A DNA stretch of 29,032 nucleotides. It comes from an uncultured Bacillaceae bacterium. Lineage in GTDB: Bacteria; Bacillota; Bacilli; Bacillales; Caldibacillaceae. Under the pieces are notes generated by a model that was not told where the DNA came from, made no database searches, and saw only the letters and a program-made list of their open reading frames with translations. This document shows positions 7,831-16,689 of the stretch, piece by piece. The stretch lies in NCBI GenBank assembly GCA_937983015.1, contig CALKAK010000202.1, positions 1 to 29,032 of the forward strand, written 5' to 3'. A program made the translations under genes and the position numbers. Position 1 is the first letter of the stretch. Each line of letters opens with the position of its first letter.

Positions 7831-9021
7831 TTATTGATCTTGCCGCTTACTTTTCGCTACCGGTATATAAAGTAGTTCCCCTTCTTTTAAATCTTCGTTT
7901 CCTTCCAAATCATTTACTCTTAAAATAGAGGAAATATTGATCTGATAGCGTTCAGCTATTTCATCAATCGTATCGCCGGACTGAACAAAATAAAGACGCA
8001 TTGTGGCCATTTTATCTTCCTCTTCCTTATGGGCAAAAAAGTCCGTCAGCAACAACTCCCTTTTCTCTTCTTTCTCCATTTCTTCCTTCGGCTGGTACGT
8101 GATTTGCTTTCTCGTTCTTAGGCTGGAAGATTCTGCCTGTAAGCGGGAAGAATCGGCCGTTTCATCGGTAACCACGGCTTCTTCCGGGTTTTCTCCCCCA
8201 TCGGACTGTACCGATTTCTCCGTTCGTTCCTCATTTCGTTCTGAACGGGTTGACGTTTGCGCAAACGAACGATTTGCCGGAGTGGTAGCGGGTTCACCTT
8301 CTACCTCAACGTCATTCGCTTCTTCTTCCTTGTGCGACCGGACCAACATACTTTCTGTTTCTGACTCTTGAACGGTCTCGCCAGAACCTTCGTTACTTAC
8401 TTCCTCATCCACCTCAATCACGAGGTCTTGCATTTCTTCCTCGCCCGCTTCTTCTTGTTCACTAACTGTTCTTGAAGGCTCAACTCCATCCTCGTCAAAA
8501 TCCGGGAAAGGAACGAACATCTCCTGGTAAGGAATGCCGTATGTTTCCGGCTCTTCTTCACCTGTCCGTGTTTCCTCCTCGATCTCGAGATCCTCGTCGT
8601 ACACACCGACCACGGAGATTTCGGTAGAAATAACAAGGGTATCATCATCTTCAAGTGTATAATCGAATGAATCGATGACAAGGTCGAGTTCTTCAATATT
8701 TTGAATTCTAGCTTTTGGGATGGTGATATCGATCGGGAAATTGAAGGAAAACTGATAAAGATTATCTCTTCCTAACGGTTCTACCGAGACATATTTTTGA
8801 CCGGAAAAGGAGAACTCCTCTTCGCCTTCCCAATCCTTCTTCTTATATTCACCGATCATCATAAGACTTCCCCGGAGCGATACATATTGATCCAGCTCTT
8901 GAATCGTCACTTTCGGTTCTAGTGATAAATTATACAATTCAGCGATCGCCTCGCCCTTTCGAAACAGGACCGTTTCCTCTAACGAAAAGGTTAAGGGTGT
9001 CGATTCCAGTTCATGGGTCAC
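7831..9021 (-). CDS. spoVID: Spore coat morphogenesis protein SpoVID
   Basis: A mother-cell protein that, with SpoIVA and SafA, lets the coat encase the forespore. The N-terminal domain (about residues 8-165: FSLEETVLF, LSLEPKVTIQE, YVSLRGSLMMIGEY) matches the SpoVID signature. A very acidic, low-complexity middle (about 165-300) follows, and the C-terminus is a LysM domain (about 344-388, YFVQSGDTIDEIAERY ... LYIP). The start is a GTG seven nt after AAAGGGGG. At 396 residues it is much shorter than the roughly 575 of B. subtilis, and the shortening falls in the variable linker. A sigma-E-like promoter lies upstream. Confidence 0.95.
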   Translation of the reverse strand: MTHELESTPLTFSLEETVLFRKGEAIAELYNLSLEPKVTIQELDQYVSLRGSLMMIGEYKKKDWEGEEEFSFSGQKYVSVEPLGRDNLYQFSFNFPIDITIPKARIQNIEELDLVIDSFDYTLEDDDTLVISTEISVVGVYDEDLEIEEETRTGEEEPETYGIPYQEMFVPFPDFDEDGVEPSRTVSEQEEAGEEEMQDLVIEVDEEVSNEGSGETVQESETESMLVRSHKEEEANDVEVEGEPATTPANRSFAQTSTRSERNEERTEKSVQSDGGENPEEAVVTDETADSSRLQAESSSLRTRKQITYQPKEEMEKEEKRELLLTDFFAHKEEEDKMATMRLYFVQSGDTIDEIAERYQINISSILRVNDLEGNEDLKEGELLYIPVAKSKRQDQ

Positions 9022-9424
9022 ACGGTTTCCCCCTTTCTTCCTTCTGCCAGGCCTATATTCAATTTCAATGTATGAGACGTAAAGCCATTTTATGCTAGAG
9101 GAAAAAGGGGAATCGCACTATAATGATAAAAAAGAAGAACATTCGCCAACAGGATAAGCGCTATTTATGAATATCACATTTTTTCGTTAATATTTTTCAA
9201 TCAATCTGTAAGAGTCTAGTAAGAAACCACAATTCCTTTTTCGATAAGTATTCCACAACACTATATATAACAAACTGCATGTCTCTAGCCTGAAACCTAA
9301 TTTTGTTTTTCGATAAAAAACATTTCAGATCACAAAATGAAACATGGCGAAACGATCAAAATGTTTTTTGCGGTAAATTATGTTAACATAATAAAGGAAC
9401 AAATTGGAAAGTTGAGGTATTTTG
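9022..9424. other. AT-rich gap between spoVID and a membrane-protein gene
   Basis: This gap of about 400 nt separates two divergent genes. Apart from the spoVID promoter I see no gene remnant, tRNA or strong hairpin. In B. subtilis the hemAXCDBL operon would lie here, and no Hem-like peptide is readable on either strand. A 12-bp palindrome TATGTTAACATA at about 9379-9390 lies where the promoter of the rightward gene should be. Confidence 0.6.
9067..9095 (-). promoter_or_regulatory. Sigma-E-type promoter of spoVID
   Basis: The minus strand has GCATAAA, 14 nt, CATACATT. This agrees well with the sigma-E pattern (KMATATT, 14-15 nt, CATACAMT). It lies about 45 nt upstream of the GTG start of a gene known to be sigma-E dependent in B. 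subtilis. Confidence 0.7.
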
Positions 9425-9913
9425 ATGAAGAAAAGCAAAGGGCAATTTATATTTCCAGGAACCTTGTTACTAGCGTTCGGTCTTTTTTTCTTTATCCGGA
9501 ACTCGTTAAATGTTGCTCTAAATTCTTGGGCAGCCGCCCTTTTTCTCGTAGGACTGGCTTTTTTATTCCAGGCCTATTTTGGTAAGCAATACGATTCACT
9601 TTTGCCTGCAGTCCTTTTTATCGGCATCGGTATACATTTCCAACTGGCAAATACGTACCACTTCCCGAACGATTCCTTTGGCATCATTTTTTTATTTCTT
9701 GCCTGTGGATTTTTTTTACGTTATTTTAAAACAAAAATGGGACTGTTTTATGGTTGGATCTTTTTATTTTTTGCGGTTTTCCAGTTGTTTCCCGATGCAA
9801 CTTTTGCCGCGGTGCAAAAAATCATACCAGGAACGATCGATCTTACCGCATTATGGCCACTTATTTTAATTTTAACGAGCGTGTATATTTTCTTTTTTAA
9901 ACGAAGATCATGA
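9425..9913 (+). CDS. Multi-pass membrane protein (LiaF-TM / DUF5668-like)
   Basis: An integral membrane protein of 162 residues with about five or six hydrophobic helices arranged as repeated pairs (PGTLLLAFGLFFF, LLPAVLFIGIGIHF, LWPLILILTSVYIFF). This pattern resembles the small LiaI/LiaF-type transmembrane domain family. The C-terminus is basic (FKRRS). The ATG at 9425 has GAGGT six nt upstream; an in-frame TTG just before it is less likely. It is read opposite to its neighbours and is probably co-transcribed with the next gene. By position beside engB it could be the counterpart of B. subtilis YsxD, but I cannot confirm that from sequence alone. Function unknown. Confidence 0.8.
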   Translation: MKKSKGQFIFPGTLLLAFGLFFFIRNSLNVALNSWAAALFLVGLAFLFQAYFGKQYDSLLPAVLFIGIGIHFQLANTYHFPNDSFGIIFLFLACGFFLRYFKTKMGLFYGWIFLFFAVFQLFPDATFAAVQKIIPGTIDLTALWPLILILTSVYIFFFKRRS

Positions 9914-9944
9914 GATTTCGTCTAAACAAAGGGGGCTCCCTTTG

Positions 9945-10349
9945 ATGCGACTCGCTATTATACTTTTATACCTGGCAAGTTCGTTAATACGCCTTGTCCT
10001 TTTGTTGATCCGTCCGGGAATCCCACCGGTAAATTTGATGATCGCTCTCATCCGGATCGCCTATTCTTTAACGAATGCCGCGCGTTCCTTTTTTCATCCA
10101 GATGTTTCGATAAAAAAATGGCAGAATGCGCTTAGCCATTTAAAAACATGGTTGCAAAAACTGGAAGAGGCAACGACAAATAAAAAGCAACAGTTAGCGG
10201 CCGATCCCGCACGAAAAAGGCAAAAAACTTCGCTCGCTTATTTCGACTGGATATTGAAAAAATGCTATAACCTCGTGTTATCGTTCGAAAAATCCTTACT
10301 TGGTTCCAGCACGAAAAAGAGCCCCGAATATATAGAAGACGATCGGTAA
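9945..10349 (+). CDS. Hypothetical protein with N-terminal membrane anchor
   Basis: I do not recognise this 134-residue protein. It opens with a hydrophobic helix (about residues 3-23) and a second, more amphipathic segment (about 28-50). The rest is a hydrophilic, Lys-rich and probably helical cytoplasmic region containing two Trp residues. AAAGGGGG precedes the start by nine nt for the ATG or six for an in-frame TTG at 9942. The gap to the upstream membrane-protein gene is only 31 nt, so the two probably form an operon. It ends just before a bidirectional hairpin shared with engB. Confidence 0.7.
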   Translation: MRLAIILLYLASSLIRLVLLLIRPGIPPVNLMIALIRIAYSLTNAARSFFHPDVSIKKWQNALSHLKTWLQKLEEATTNKKQQLAADPARKRQKTSLAYFDWILKKCYNLVLSFEKSLLGSSTKKSPEYIEDDR

Positions 10350-10354
10350 GATAA

Positions 10355-10383
10355 AAAGGGATGCGATTCGTCCGCATCCCTTT
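10355..10383. terminator. Bidirectional terminator between convergent genes
   Basis: A perfect 11-bp stem (AAAGGGATGCG paired with CGCATCCCTTT, 7-nt loop) lies between the plus-strand hypothetical gene and the end of engB. The minus-strand T-tract (five T) is better than the plus-strand one (three T). Confidence 0.75.
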
Positions 10384-10385
10384 CA

Positions 10386-10997
10386 TCATGCTTCCTGTTC
10401 GGATTCATCTTGTACACCGATGTACCGTCGGATGACCTGCCAGGCTTCTTCCTTACCTTCACCAGTTTTTGCCGAAAAGGGAATCAAAGGCATCCCTTTC
10501 TCCAATTGCAAACCATCCCTAATCTGTTTTAAATGCTTGTTCCATTTTCCACGGGAAATTTTGTCCGCTTTTGTGGCGATCACGATGGTTGGCAGTTGAT
10601 AATACTTTAAGAAATCCATCATCATCCGATCATCGGCGGTCGGCTCATGACGAATATCGACGATCTGGATCACGCATTTTAACTGCTTTCTCTCCAATAA
10701 ATAAGTTTCAATCATCTTGCCCCACGAGGCTCGTTCCGATTTGGAAACCTGAGCGAATCCATATCCCGGTACATCGACAAAATAAAAGGCATCATTGATT
10801 AAATAATAATTCAAAGTTTGCGTTTTTCCCGGTTTTTGTGACGTCCGGGCGAGACTTTTGCGATTGACCATGCGATTGATAAACGAGGACTTGCCGACGT
10901 TGGAACGACCGGCAAGGGCGATCTCCGGCAGATCGCCTGCCGGATATTGCTTAGGAGATACCGCACTAATTATGAATTCTGCCGTTTTTATCTTCAA
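10386..10997 (-). CDS. engB: Ribosome biogenesis GTPase EngB/YsxC
   Basis: An essential Era/Obg-type GTPase that assists late assembly of the 50S subunit. All G motifs are present: GRSNVGKS (residues 30-37), the conserved Thr region after ARTSQKPGKT, DVPGYG, TKAD and FSAK. Its 203 residues include a short acidic tail beyond the usual roughly 195. The start is a TTG whose last bases overlap the TGA of lonA (TTGA), with AGGTGGG five nt upstream. That implies translational coupling with lonA, and the order lonA-ysxC is the same as in B. subtilis. Confidence 0.96.
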   Translation of the reverse strand: MKIKTAEFIISAVSPKQYPAGDLPEIALAGRSNVGKSSFINRMVNRKSLARTSQKPGKTQTLNYYLINDAFYFVDVPGYGFAQVSKSERASWGKMIETYLLERKQLKCVIQIVDIRHEPTADDRMMMDFLKYYQLPTIVIATKADKISRGKWNKHLKQIRDGLQLEKGMPLIPFSAKTGEGKEEAWQVIRRYIGVQDESEQEA

Positions 10998-13321
10998 TTT
11001 TGCCCACCTACTAATGCCTCATTTAATACTTCATCAACGTGGCTAACGGGAATAAAGGTTAGCTGGTCGCGAACACTTTCCGGAATATCATCTAGATCTT
11101 TTTCATTATCCTTGGGAAAGATAATTTTCGTAAGTCCCGCCCGATGGGCGCTCAAGGTTTTTTCCTTTAACCCGCCGATCGCCAGAACTCGTCCTCTTAA
11201 AGTTACCTCGCCGGTCATGCCGATCTCTTTCCGTACCGGTTTTCCCGTCAGTGCCGAAACTAGTGCCGTTGTGATCGTGATTCCGGCGGAAGGACCGTCT
11301 TTCGGTACGGCACCTTCCGGAACGTGTATATGAATATCGTATTTTTCATAAAAATCGCTATCGATTCCTAATTTTTCTGCGGAGGAACGGACATAGCTTA
11401 ATGCCGCCTGTGCCGACTCCTTCATCACGTCACCGAGTTTTCCGGTAAGTACCAGTTTTCCTTTCCCGGGTGCCAGGGCAACTTCAATTTGCAAGGTATC
11501 GCCCCCATAGGGAGTATAGGCGAGACCTGTTGCTACCCCGACTTGATCTTCCTGTTCCATCATGCCGTACCGGAACTTCCACTTGCCTAAAAATTCTTCC
11601 AAATTCTTCTCTGTCACGATAACCCGTTTCTTTTCACCGGATGTGATGATTCGGGCCGTTTTCCGACAAATAGCGGCGATTTGCCGTTCAAGGCTACGGA
11701 CACCGGCTTCCCTTGTATAGTAACGGATGATATCGATCAAAGCTTGATCCCGGATTTGCAATTGCTGTTTGGTCAAACCATGTTGCTTGATCTGTTTCTC
11801 AATCAAATAATCGCGAGCGATATGCAGTTTTTCATATTCTGTATAACCGCTGATCGTAATGATTTCCATCCGGTCCCGCAACGGCTCAGGGATCGCAGCC
11901 AAGTTGTTAGCGGTGGCGATAAACATGACCTTTGATAGGTCATACGGTTCTTCAATGTAATGATCACTGAAATTCTTGTTCTGCTCTGGATCGAGAACCT
12001 CAAGGAGGGCAGAGGCCGGATCTCCACGGAAATCACCGGATAATTTATCGATCTCATCAAGCAAGAAAACTGGATTGATAGTCCCCGCCCGGCGCATTCC
12101 CTGAATGATCCGTCCCGGCATGGCGCCGACATAAGTGCGACGGTGTCCACGAATTTCCGATTCATCCCGTACACCGCCTAATGATACCCGGATAAACTTT
12201 CGATTCAAGGAACGAGCGATCGATTTGGCCAGACTCGTTTTCCCCACACCCGGTGGACCTACGAGACAGAGAATCGGCCCTTTTAAGGAATTCGTTAATT
12301 TCTGAACCGCAAGATATTCCAATACCCTTTCCTTTACCTTCTCTAGACCGTAATGATCTTCATCTAGAATCCGTTTTGCCTTATTGATATCAAGATCATC
12401 CTTCGTCTCTTTTGTCCACGGAAGGGCGATCAACCAGTCTAAGTACGTACGGATGACACTGCTTTCGGCGGAAGCCGCGGGAACCTTTTCATAACGGTCC
12501 AGTTCTTTTAAGGCCGTTTTTTCCACGTGTTCGGGCATTTTAGCCGCCTTAATTTTTTCCCTAAGTTCCTCAATCTCTCCGTCTTTCCCATCTTTTTCAC
12601 CCAATTCTTTCTGGATCGCTTTCATCTGTTCACGTAAATAATATTCTTTCTGGGTGCGCTCGATGGAACGGCGAACCCGCTGACCGATCTTCCGCTCCAG
12701 AAGCAAAACTTCCTTCTCATTATTTAAAATTTCTACAACCCGGCTTAAACGTTTTTTAATATCGATCGTTTCCAGGATTTCCTGTTTTTCTTTTAATTTT
12801 AGGGGGAGATAAGAAGTGATGATATCGGCCAGTCTCCCCGGTTCGTCGATATCCTGAACCGTGGCAAAGGCTTCTGCCGATATTTTTTTCGACATTTTCA
12901 AGTACTGTTCAAATAGATCGAGGGCTGTGCGCATCAAAGCTTCGTCTTCTAGATCCTTTTCTTCTGAATCTTTAAACGTGTTAATTTCCACGGAAAAAAA
13001 TTCATCGGTTGTAAGATATTTTTCGATCTTCCCCCGGACAATTCCTTCTACAAGAACGCGAAAGGTACCGTTTGGTAGTTTTAGCATTTGTTTCACTTTG
13101 GATAAGGTACCCATTTCGTATATATCGTCTTCTACTGGATCATCGATGGTTATTTCTTTCTGAGTTGTCAAAAAAATCAAGGCATCTTCCATCATCGCCT
13201 GTTCCAATGCATGAATCGACTTTTCCCGCCCTACATCCAAATGAACGACCATTGTCGGGAAGATGATGATTCCCCGCAATGGCATGAGCGGTACCTGTAT
13301 CCGTCCTTTTCGTTGATTCAT
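10994..13321 (-). CDS. lonA: ATP-dependent protease LonA
   Basis: A cytoplasmic AAA+ serine protease that degrades damaged and regulatory proteins. In order: the LAN substrate-binding domain (from VPLMPLRGIIIFP), a coiled coil, the AAA module with Walker A GPPGVGKTS (about residue 350) and Walker B VFLLDEIDK, the sensor regions, and the protease domain with the catalytic Ser in PKDGPSAG and the Lys further on. The ATG with GGAGGT seven nt upstream gives 775 residues against about 774 in B. subtilis; an upstream start would add five residues. It overlaps engB by 4 nt and has its own promoter after the lonB terminator. Confidence 0.98.
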   Translation of the reverse strand: MNQRKGRIQVPLMPLRGIIIFPTMVVHLDVGREKSIHALEQAMMEDALIFLTTQKEITIDDPVEDDIYEMGTLSKVKQMLKLPNGTFRVLVEGIVRGKIEKYLTTDEFFSVEINTFKDSEEKDLEDEALMRTALDLFEQYLKMSKKISAEAFATVQDIDEPGRLADIITSYLPLKLKEKQEILETIDIKKRLSRVVEILNNEKEVLLLERKIGQRVRRSIERTQKEYYLREQMKAIQKELGEKDGKDGEIEELREKIKAAKMPEHVEKTALKELDRYEKVPAASAESSVIRTYLDWLIALPWTKETKDDLDINKAKRILDEDHYGLEKVKERVLEYLAVQKLTNSLKGPILCLVGPPGVGKTSLAKSIARSLNRKFIRVSLGGVRDESEIRGHRRTYVGAMPGRIIQGMRRAGTINPVFLLDEIDKLSGDFRGDPASALLEVLDPEQNKNFSDHYIEEPYDLSKVMFIATANNLAAIPEPLRDRMEIITISGYTEYEKLHIARDYLIEKQIKQHGLTKQQLQIRDQALIDIIRYYTREAGVRSLERQIAAICRKTARIITSGEKKRVIVTEKNLEEFLGKWKFRYGMMEQEDQVGVATGLAYTPYGGDTLQIEVALAPGKGKLVLTGKLGDVMKESAQAALSYVRSSAEKLGIDSDFYEKYDIHIHVPEGAVPKDGPSAGITITTALVSALTGKPVRKEIGMTGEVTLRGRVLAIGGLKEKTLSAHRAGLTKIIFPKDNEKDLDDIPESVRDQLTFIPVSHVDEVLNEALVGGQN

Positions 13322-13422
13322 TCTGTTAACCTCCATTAAGTAATCGATCTATATCCAAACCCCCGTTCGAATGGCAGACTTACTATTCCAATATAACGAA
13401 ATTACAGACCGTCTCTGTCAAA

Positions 13423-13451
13423 ATTTTACCGTATTTGCTGTAGACTGTCTA
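13423..13451 (-). promoter_or_regulatory. Sigma-A promoter of lonA
   Basis: The minus strand reads TAGACA, 17 nt, TAAAAT, about 100 nt before the lonA start. A weaker alternative just downstream (TTGACA with TATATT) has an unfavourable 20-nt spacing. I see no tandem CtsR heptad, although isolated GTCAAA half-sites occur. Confidence 0.6.
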
Positions 13452-13468
13452 TTTTGTTCATTCTTGTC

Positions 13469-13499
13469 AAAAAAATTCGGTTTGTATAAAAACAAACCG
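13469..13499 (-). terminator. Terminator after lonB
   Basis: A perfect 8-bp stem (CGGTTTGT paired with ACAAACCG, 6-nt loop) is followed on the minus strand by AA and seven T. It separates lonB from lonA. Confidence 0.8.
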
Positions 13500-13594
13500 C
13501 GCAACATGATCCAGTATCTCCCTCGCAAGCATGGATACGTTAGTCTAATGAATGTGTATTCGCAAATAATACAAGTTCGAAATTCAAGACAACG

Positions 13595-15265
13595 TTATAA
13601 AATATTTTCCCGCGGTGAAACTTCTTTCATTAAAAATTTCGCTCCATCCGGTCGATCATCCTTACCCATGCAAAGTGCCAGTACCTCTTTAATGTGTGAA
13701 ACCGGAACGATCTCGATATCCGGGATATCTTCTAAGAGTCGCTGCATATTTTCTTGCGGGATGATAACCGTTTTCGCTCCCGCTTTTTTGGCGGCGATGA
13801 TTTTCGGATAGATTCCACCCACCGGCTTGACCTGACCGTGAATGCTCAACTCTCCCGTCATTGCCACGGTATGTTTAACGGGTACCTGGTAGATCGCCGA
13901 ATAAATTCCACATGCAATCGCGATACCAGCGGACGGTCCATCCACCGGAATCCCTCCGGGGAAATTGACATGGATATCGTATTCATCGGCCGGCACGCCG
14001 AACCTACGTAAAACGGTAATTACATTCTCAACAGATCCTTTGGCCATACTTTTACGACGGATCGATTTCCCTTGATTGCCGATGCTTTCTTCCTCAACAA
14101 TTCCGGTTACAGTGATCGCGCCTTTATTTTTCGCCGGGATAGCGGCCACCTCGATTTCCAACAACGCTCCCTTATTCGGCCCGAATACGGCCAGACCATT
14201 CACAAGACCTACTCGGGGCTCCGCGGCGATGTTTTGCTCGAAACGGGGGGATAATTGACTCGTACTGATCAGCCAGTCCACATCTTCATCTTTAATATAG
14301 TCCCGTCCTTCCGTGATCGCAAGACCGGCGACAACCTGGACCATATTGACCGCTTCCCGACCGTTTTTGGCGTACTGCGAAATCCGTTCCAATCCATATT
14401 CACTGATCGATACCTTAACCTTTTCTAAAGCGCGTTGCGCAACTTGTTTGATTTCATCCGGCTCGAGTTCGCGAAAAAATATTTCGACACAACGGGAACG
14501 AATGGCTGGAGGGATTTCTTCGGGATTACGGGTTGTGGCCCCGATCAAACGAAAGTCTGCCGGTAAACCATTTTGAAAAATATCATGGATATAATTCGGG
14601 ATTTGGGAATTATCCTCACTGTAATACGCACTTTCCAAAAACACTTTACGGTCTTCCAGTACCTTCAGCAATTTATTCATTTGAATCGGATGTAGTTCGC
14701 CGATTTCATCGATAAACAGTACTCCGCCATGGGCATTTGTAACCGCTCCTTTTTTCGGCTGGGGAATACCTGCCTGTCCCATCGCTCCGGCTCCCTGATA
14801 AATCGGGTCATGTACGGAACCGATCAATGGGTCAGCAATCCCCCGTTCATCAAAGCGGGCGGTCGTCGCGTCGATCTCAACAAATTTCGCATCCGAACGA
14901 AAAGGGGAATCTTTCATCTTTTTCGCTTCTTCAAGGACGAGGCGGGCGGCGGCCGTCTTTCCGACACCGGGTGGACCGTAGATGAGCACGTGTTGGGGGT
15001 TCGGTCCACATAAAACCGCTTTGAGAGCCTTGATCCCATCCTCCTGGCCGATGATATCGGCAAAACTTAGGGGACGAACCTTTTCGGCGAGCGGTTCCGT
15101 TAGTTTAATGGCACGAAGTTTTTGCAAAGCTTCCATATCCTTGCGCGATTCACGATCGATTGAGACTTTTTGTACCCGTTGATTTCGTAACAATCCCCAA
15201 AAATACAGGCCGATCCCGATACCGAAAAAAAGTTGAATAATAAGAACGATCACGTTCCAGTTCAT
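13595..15265 (-). CDS. lonB: Sporulation ATP-dependent protease LonB
   Basis: A membrane-anchored Lon-family protease of 556 residues (about 552 in B. subtilis), active in the forespore. An N-terminal membrane helix (about residues 4-26) replaces the LAN domain of LonA. Walker A GPPGVGKT is at 97-104, Walker B is GGVLFIDEIGEL, and the protease active-site Ser lies in PVDGPSAG. The catalytic Lys is expected in the following AVAMTGEL ... VKPVGG region. The gene lies between clpX and lonA as in B. subtilis, is flanked by terminators on both sides, and has a sigma-F-like promoter, so it is probably monocistronic and sporulation specific. Confidence 0.96.
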   Translation of the reverse strand: MNWNVIVLIIQLFFGIGIGLYFWGLLRNQRVQKVSIDRESRKDMEALQKLRAIKLTEPLAEKVRPLSFADIIGQEDGIKALKAVLCGPNPQHVLIYGPPGVGKTAAARLVLEEAKKMKDSPFRSDAKFVEIDATTARFDERGIADPLIGSVHDPIYQGAGAMGQAGIPQPKKGAVTNAHGGVLFIDEIGELHPIQMNKLLKVLEDRKVFLESAYYSEDNSQIPNYIHDIFQNGLPADFRLIGATTRNPEEIPPAIRSRCVEIFFRELEPDEIKQVAQRALEKVKVSISEYGLERISQYAKNGREAVNMVQVVAGLAITEGRDYIKDEDVDWLISTSQLSPRFEQNIAAEPRVGLVNGLAVFGPNKGALLEIEVAAIPAKNKGAITVTGIVEEESIGNQGKSIRRKSMAKGSVENVITVLRRFGVPADEYDIHVNFPGGIPVDGPSAGIAIACGIYSAIYQVPVKHTVAMTGELSIHGQVKPVGGIYPKIIAAKKAGAKTVIIPQENMQRLLEDIPDIEIVPVSHIKEVLALCMGKDDRPDGAKFLMKEVSPRENIL

Positions 15266-15298
15266 GAATTTCCCTCCAAGTCTTTCTATATATCCTTT

Positions 15299-15327
15299 AT
15301 TATCTCCTTAACAAAATGGGAATAAAC
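15299..15327 (-). promoter_or_regulatory. Sigma-F-type promoter of lonB
   Basis: The minus strand has GTTTA, 15 nt, GGAGATAAT. This matches the sigma-F form (GYWTA, about 15 nt, GGNNANAAT). lonB is sigma-F dependent in B. subtilis, so the position is as expected, about 34 nt before the start codon. Confidence 0.7.
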
Positions 15328-15360
15328 CAATTTTTACAGGAGTAGAAAGACCTGGAGGAT

Positions 15361-15396
15361 AAAGAAAAGGCTGGGTCCGTCGCAACTTCACCAGCC
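15361..15396 (-). terminator. Terminator after clpX
   Basis: GGCTGG (minus strand) pairs with CCAGCC across a 16-nt loop that can form a small inner hairpin. It is followed by TTTTCTTT. Confidence 0.65.
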
Positions 15397-15411
15397 ATTA
15401 TTTTTCATACT

Positions 15412-16680
15412 TTATGCAGATGTTTTTTCCTTACGTTTTACAATCGTACCGTCTTTCAAAATCAGGACCGGATCTTCCATATTCGTCACGGATTCTTTTG
15501 TGATGATACATTTTGCGATATCATCCCGGGAAGGGATTTCGTACATAATATCCAACATGATCTTCTCAACGATGGAGCGCAAGCCCCGGGCTCCTGTTTT
15601 CAATTCTAGGGCTTTTTTCGCGATCTCCCGCAGCGCTTCATCCTGGAATTCTAATTCCACGCCATCCAGCTCGAGCATTTTCTGGTATTGCTTTGTAAGA
15701 GCATTTTTCGGCTCGGTGAGAATTTGAACGAGCGCTGCTTCATCAAGCGGATCGAGGGTTGCTATAACCGGAATCCGTCCGATGAATTCGGGAATCAAAC
15801 CGTAAGACAATAAGTCTTCCGGCAATACTTTGGAAAGAACGTTTTCCTCATCGACATTCTTAGAGCCTGCACGGTCGGTACCAAATCCGATGACTTTCTT
15901 ACCCAAACGGCGTTTGATGATCTGTTCGAGACCGTCAAACGCCCCGCCGACGATAAATAGGATATTCGTCGTGTCGATCTGGATAAATTCCTGGTGAGGG
16001 TGTTTTCTACCGCCTTGAGGTGGTACACTGGCAACAGTACCTTCTAATATCTTGAGCAAGGCCTGCTGAACGCCTTCACCGGAAACATCACGGGTGATGG
16101 ACGGATTTTCCGATTTCCGGGCGATTTTGTCAATCTCATCGATATAAATGATCCCTTTTTCCGCCCGTTCCACATCATAGTCGGCAGCTTGAATTAATTT
16201 CAAGAGAATATTTTCCACGTCTTCACCGACATAACCGGCTTCGGTAAGGGATGTCGCATCGGCGATGGCAAACGGAACGTTCAATATTCTTGCTAATGTT
16301 TGTGCTAATAACGTTTTTCCGCTTCCGGTCGGCCCGATTAAAGCGATATTACTTTTGGCCAGTTCTACATCATCGATCTTACTTTTCGTATTGATTCGTT
16401 TGTAATGATTGTATACAGCTACCGATAATGTCTTCTTCGCCTCATCCTGACCGATTACGTATTCATCAAGGATATTTCGGATTTCCTTCGGCTTGGGAAT
16501 ATCTTTTAAATCGAACTCTTCCTCATTACTGAGTTCTTCTTCAACGATTTCCGAACATAACTCAATACACTCATCACATATATACACGCCAGGACCGGCC
16601 ACTAGTTTACGGACCTGTTCTTGAGATTTGCCACAAAACGAACATTTTAAATGACCCTTTTCATCATTAAATTTAAACAT
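15412..16680 (-). CDS. clpX: ClpX, ATPase subunit of the ClpXP protease
   Basis: An AAA+ unfoldase that feeds substrates to ClpP in the cytoplasm. The N-terminal zinc-binding domain has C13, C16, C35 and C38. Walker A is GPTGSGKT at 116-123 and Walker B is GIIYIDEIDK. The GYVGEDVE pore loop and the IGF loop for docking on ClpP (KKVIGFGTD) are both present, as is the RSIVEKIMLD C-terminal region. The ATG about five nt after AAGGGGTGA gives 422 residues, near the 420 of B. subtilis; a GTG three codons earlier overlaps the ribosome binding site. It follows tig but has its own terminator-separated promoter. Confidence 0.98.
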   Translation of the reverse strand: MFKFNDEKGHLKCSFCGKSQEQVRKLVAGPGVYICDECIELCSEIVEEELSNEEEFDLKDIPKPKEIRNILDEYVIGQDEAKKTLSVAVYNHYKRINTKSKIDDVELAKSNIALIGPTGSGKTLLAQTLARILNVPFAIADATSLTEAGYVGEDVENILLKLIQAADYDVERAEKGIIYIDEIDKIARKSENPSITRDVSGEGVQQALLKILEGTVASVPPQGGRKHPHQEFIQIDTTNILFIVGGAFDGLEQIIKRRLGKKVIGFGTDRAGSKNVDEENVLSKVLPEDLLSYGLIPEFIGRIPVIATLDPLDEAALVQILTEPKNALTKQYQKMLELDGVELEFQDEALREIAKKALELKTGARGLRSIVEKIMLDIMYEIPSRDDIAKCIITKESVTNMEDPVLILKDGTIVKRKEKTSA

Positions 16681-16689
16681 TTTCTTCAC

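Noticed and set aside
9022..9424. PerR or Fur box left from a hem promoter
   Set aside because: No TTATAAT-N-ATTATAA-like palindrome was found.
13337..13594. Possible CtsR operator upstream of lonA
   Set aside because: Only isolated GTCAAA half-sites are present, not the tandem heptad repeat.
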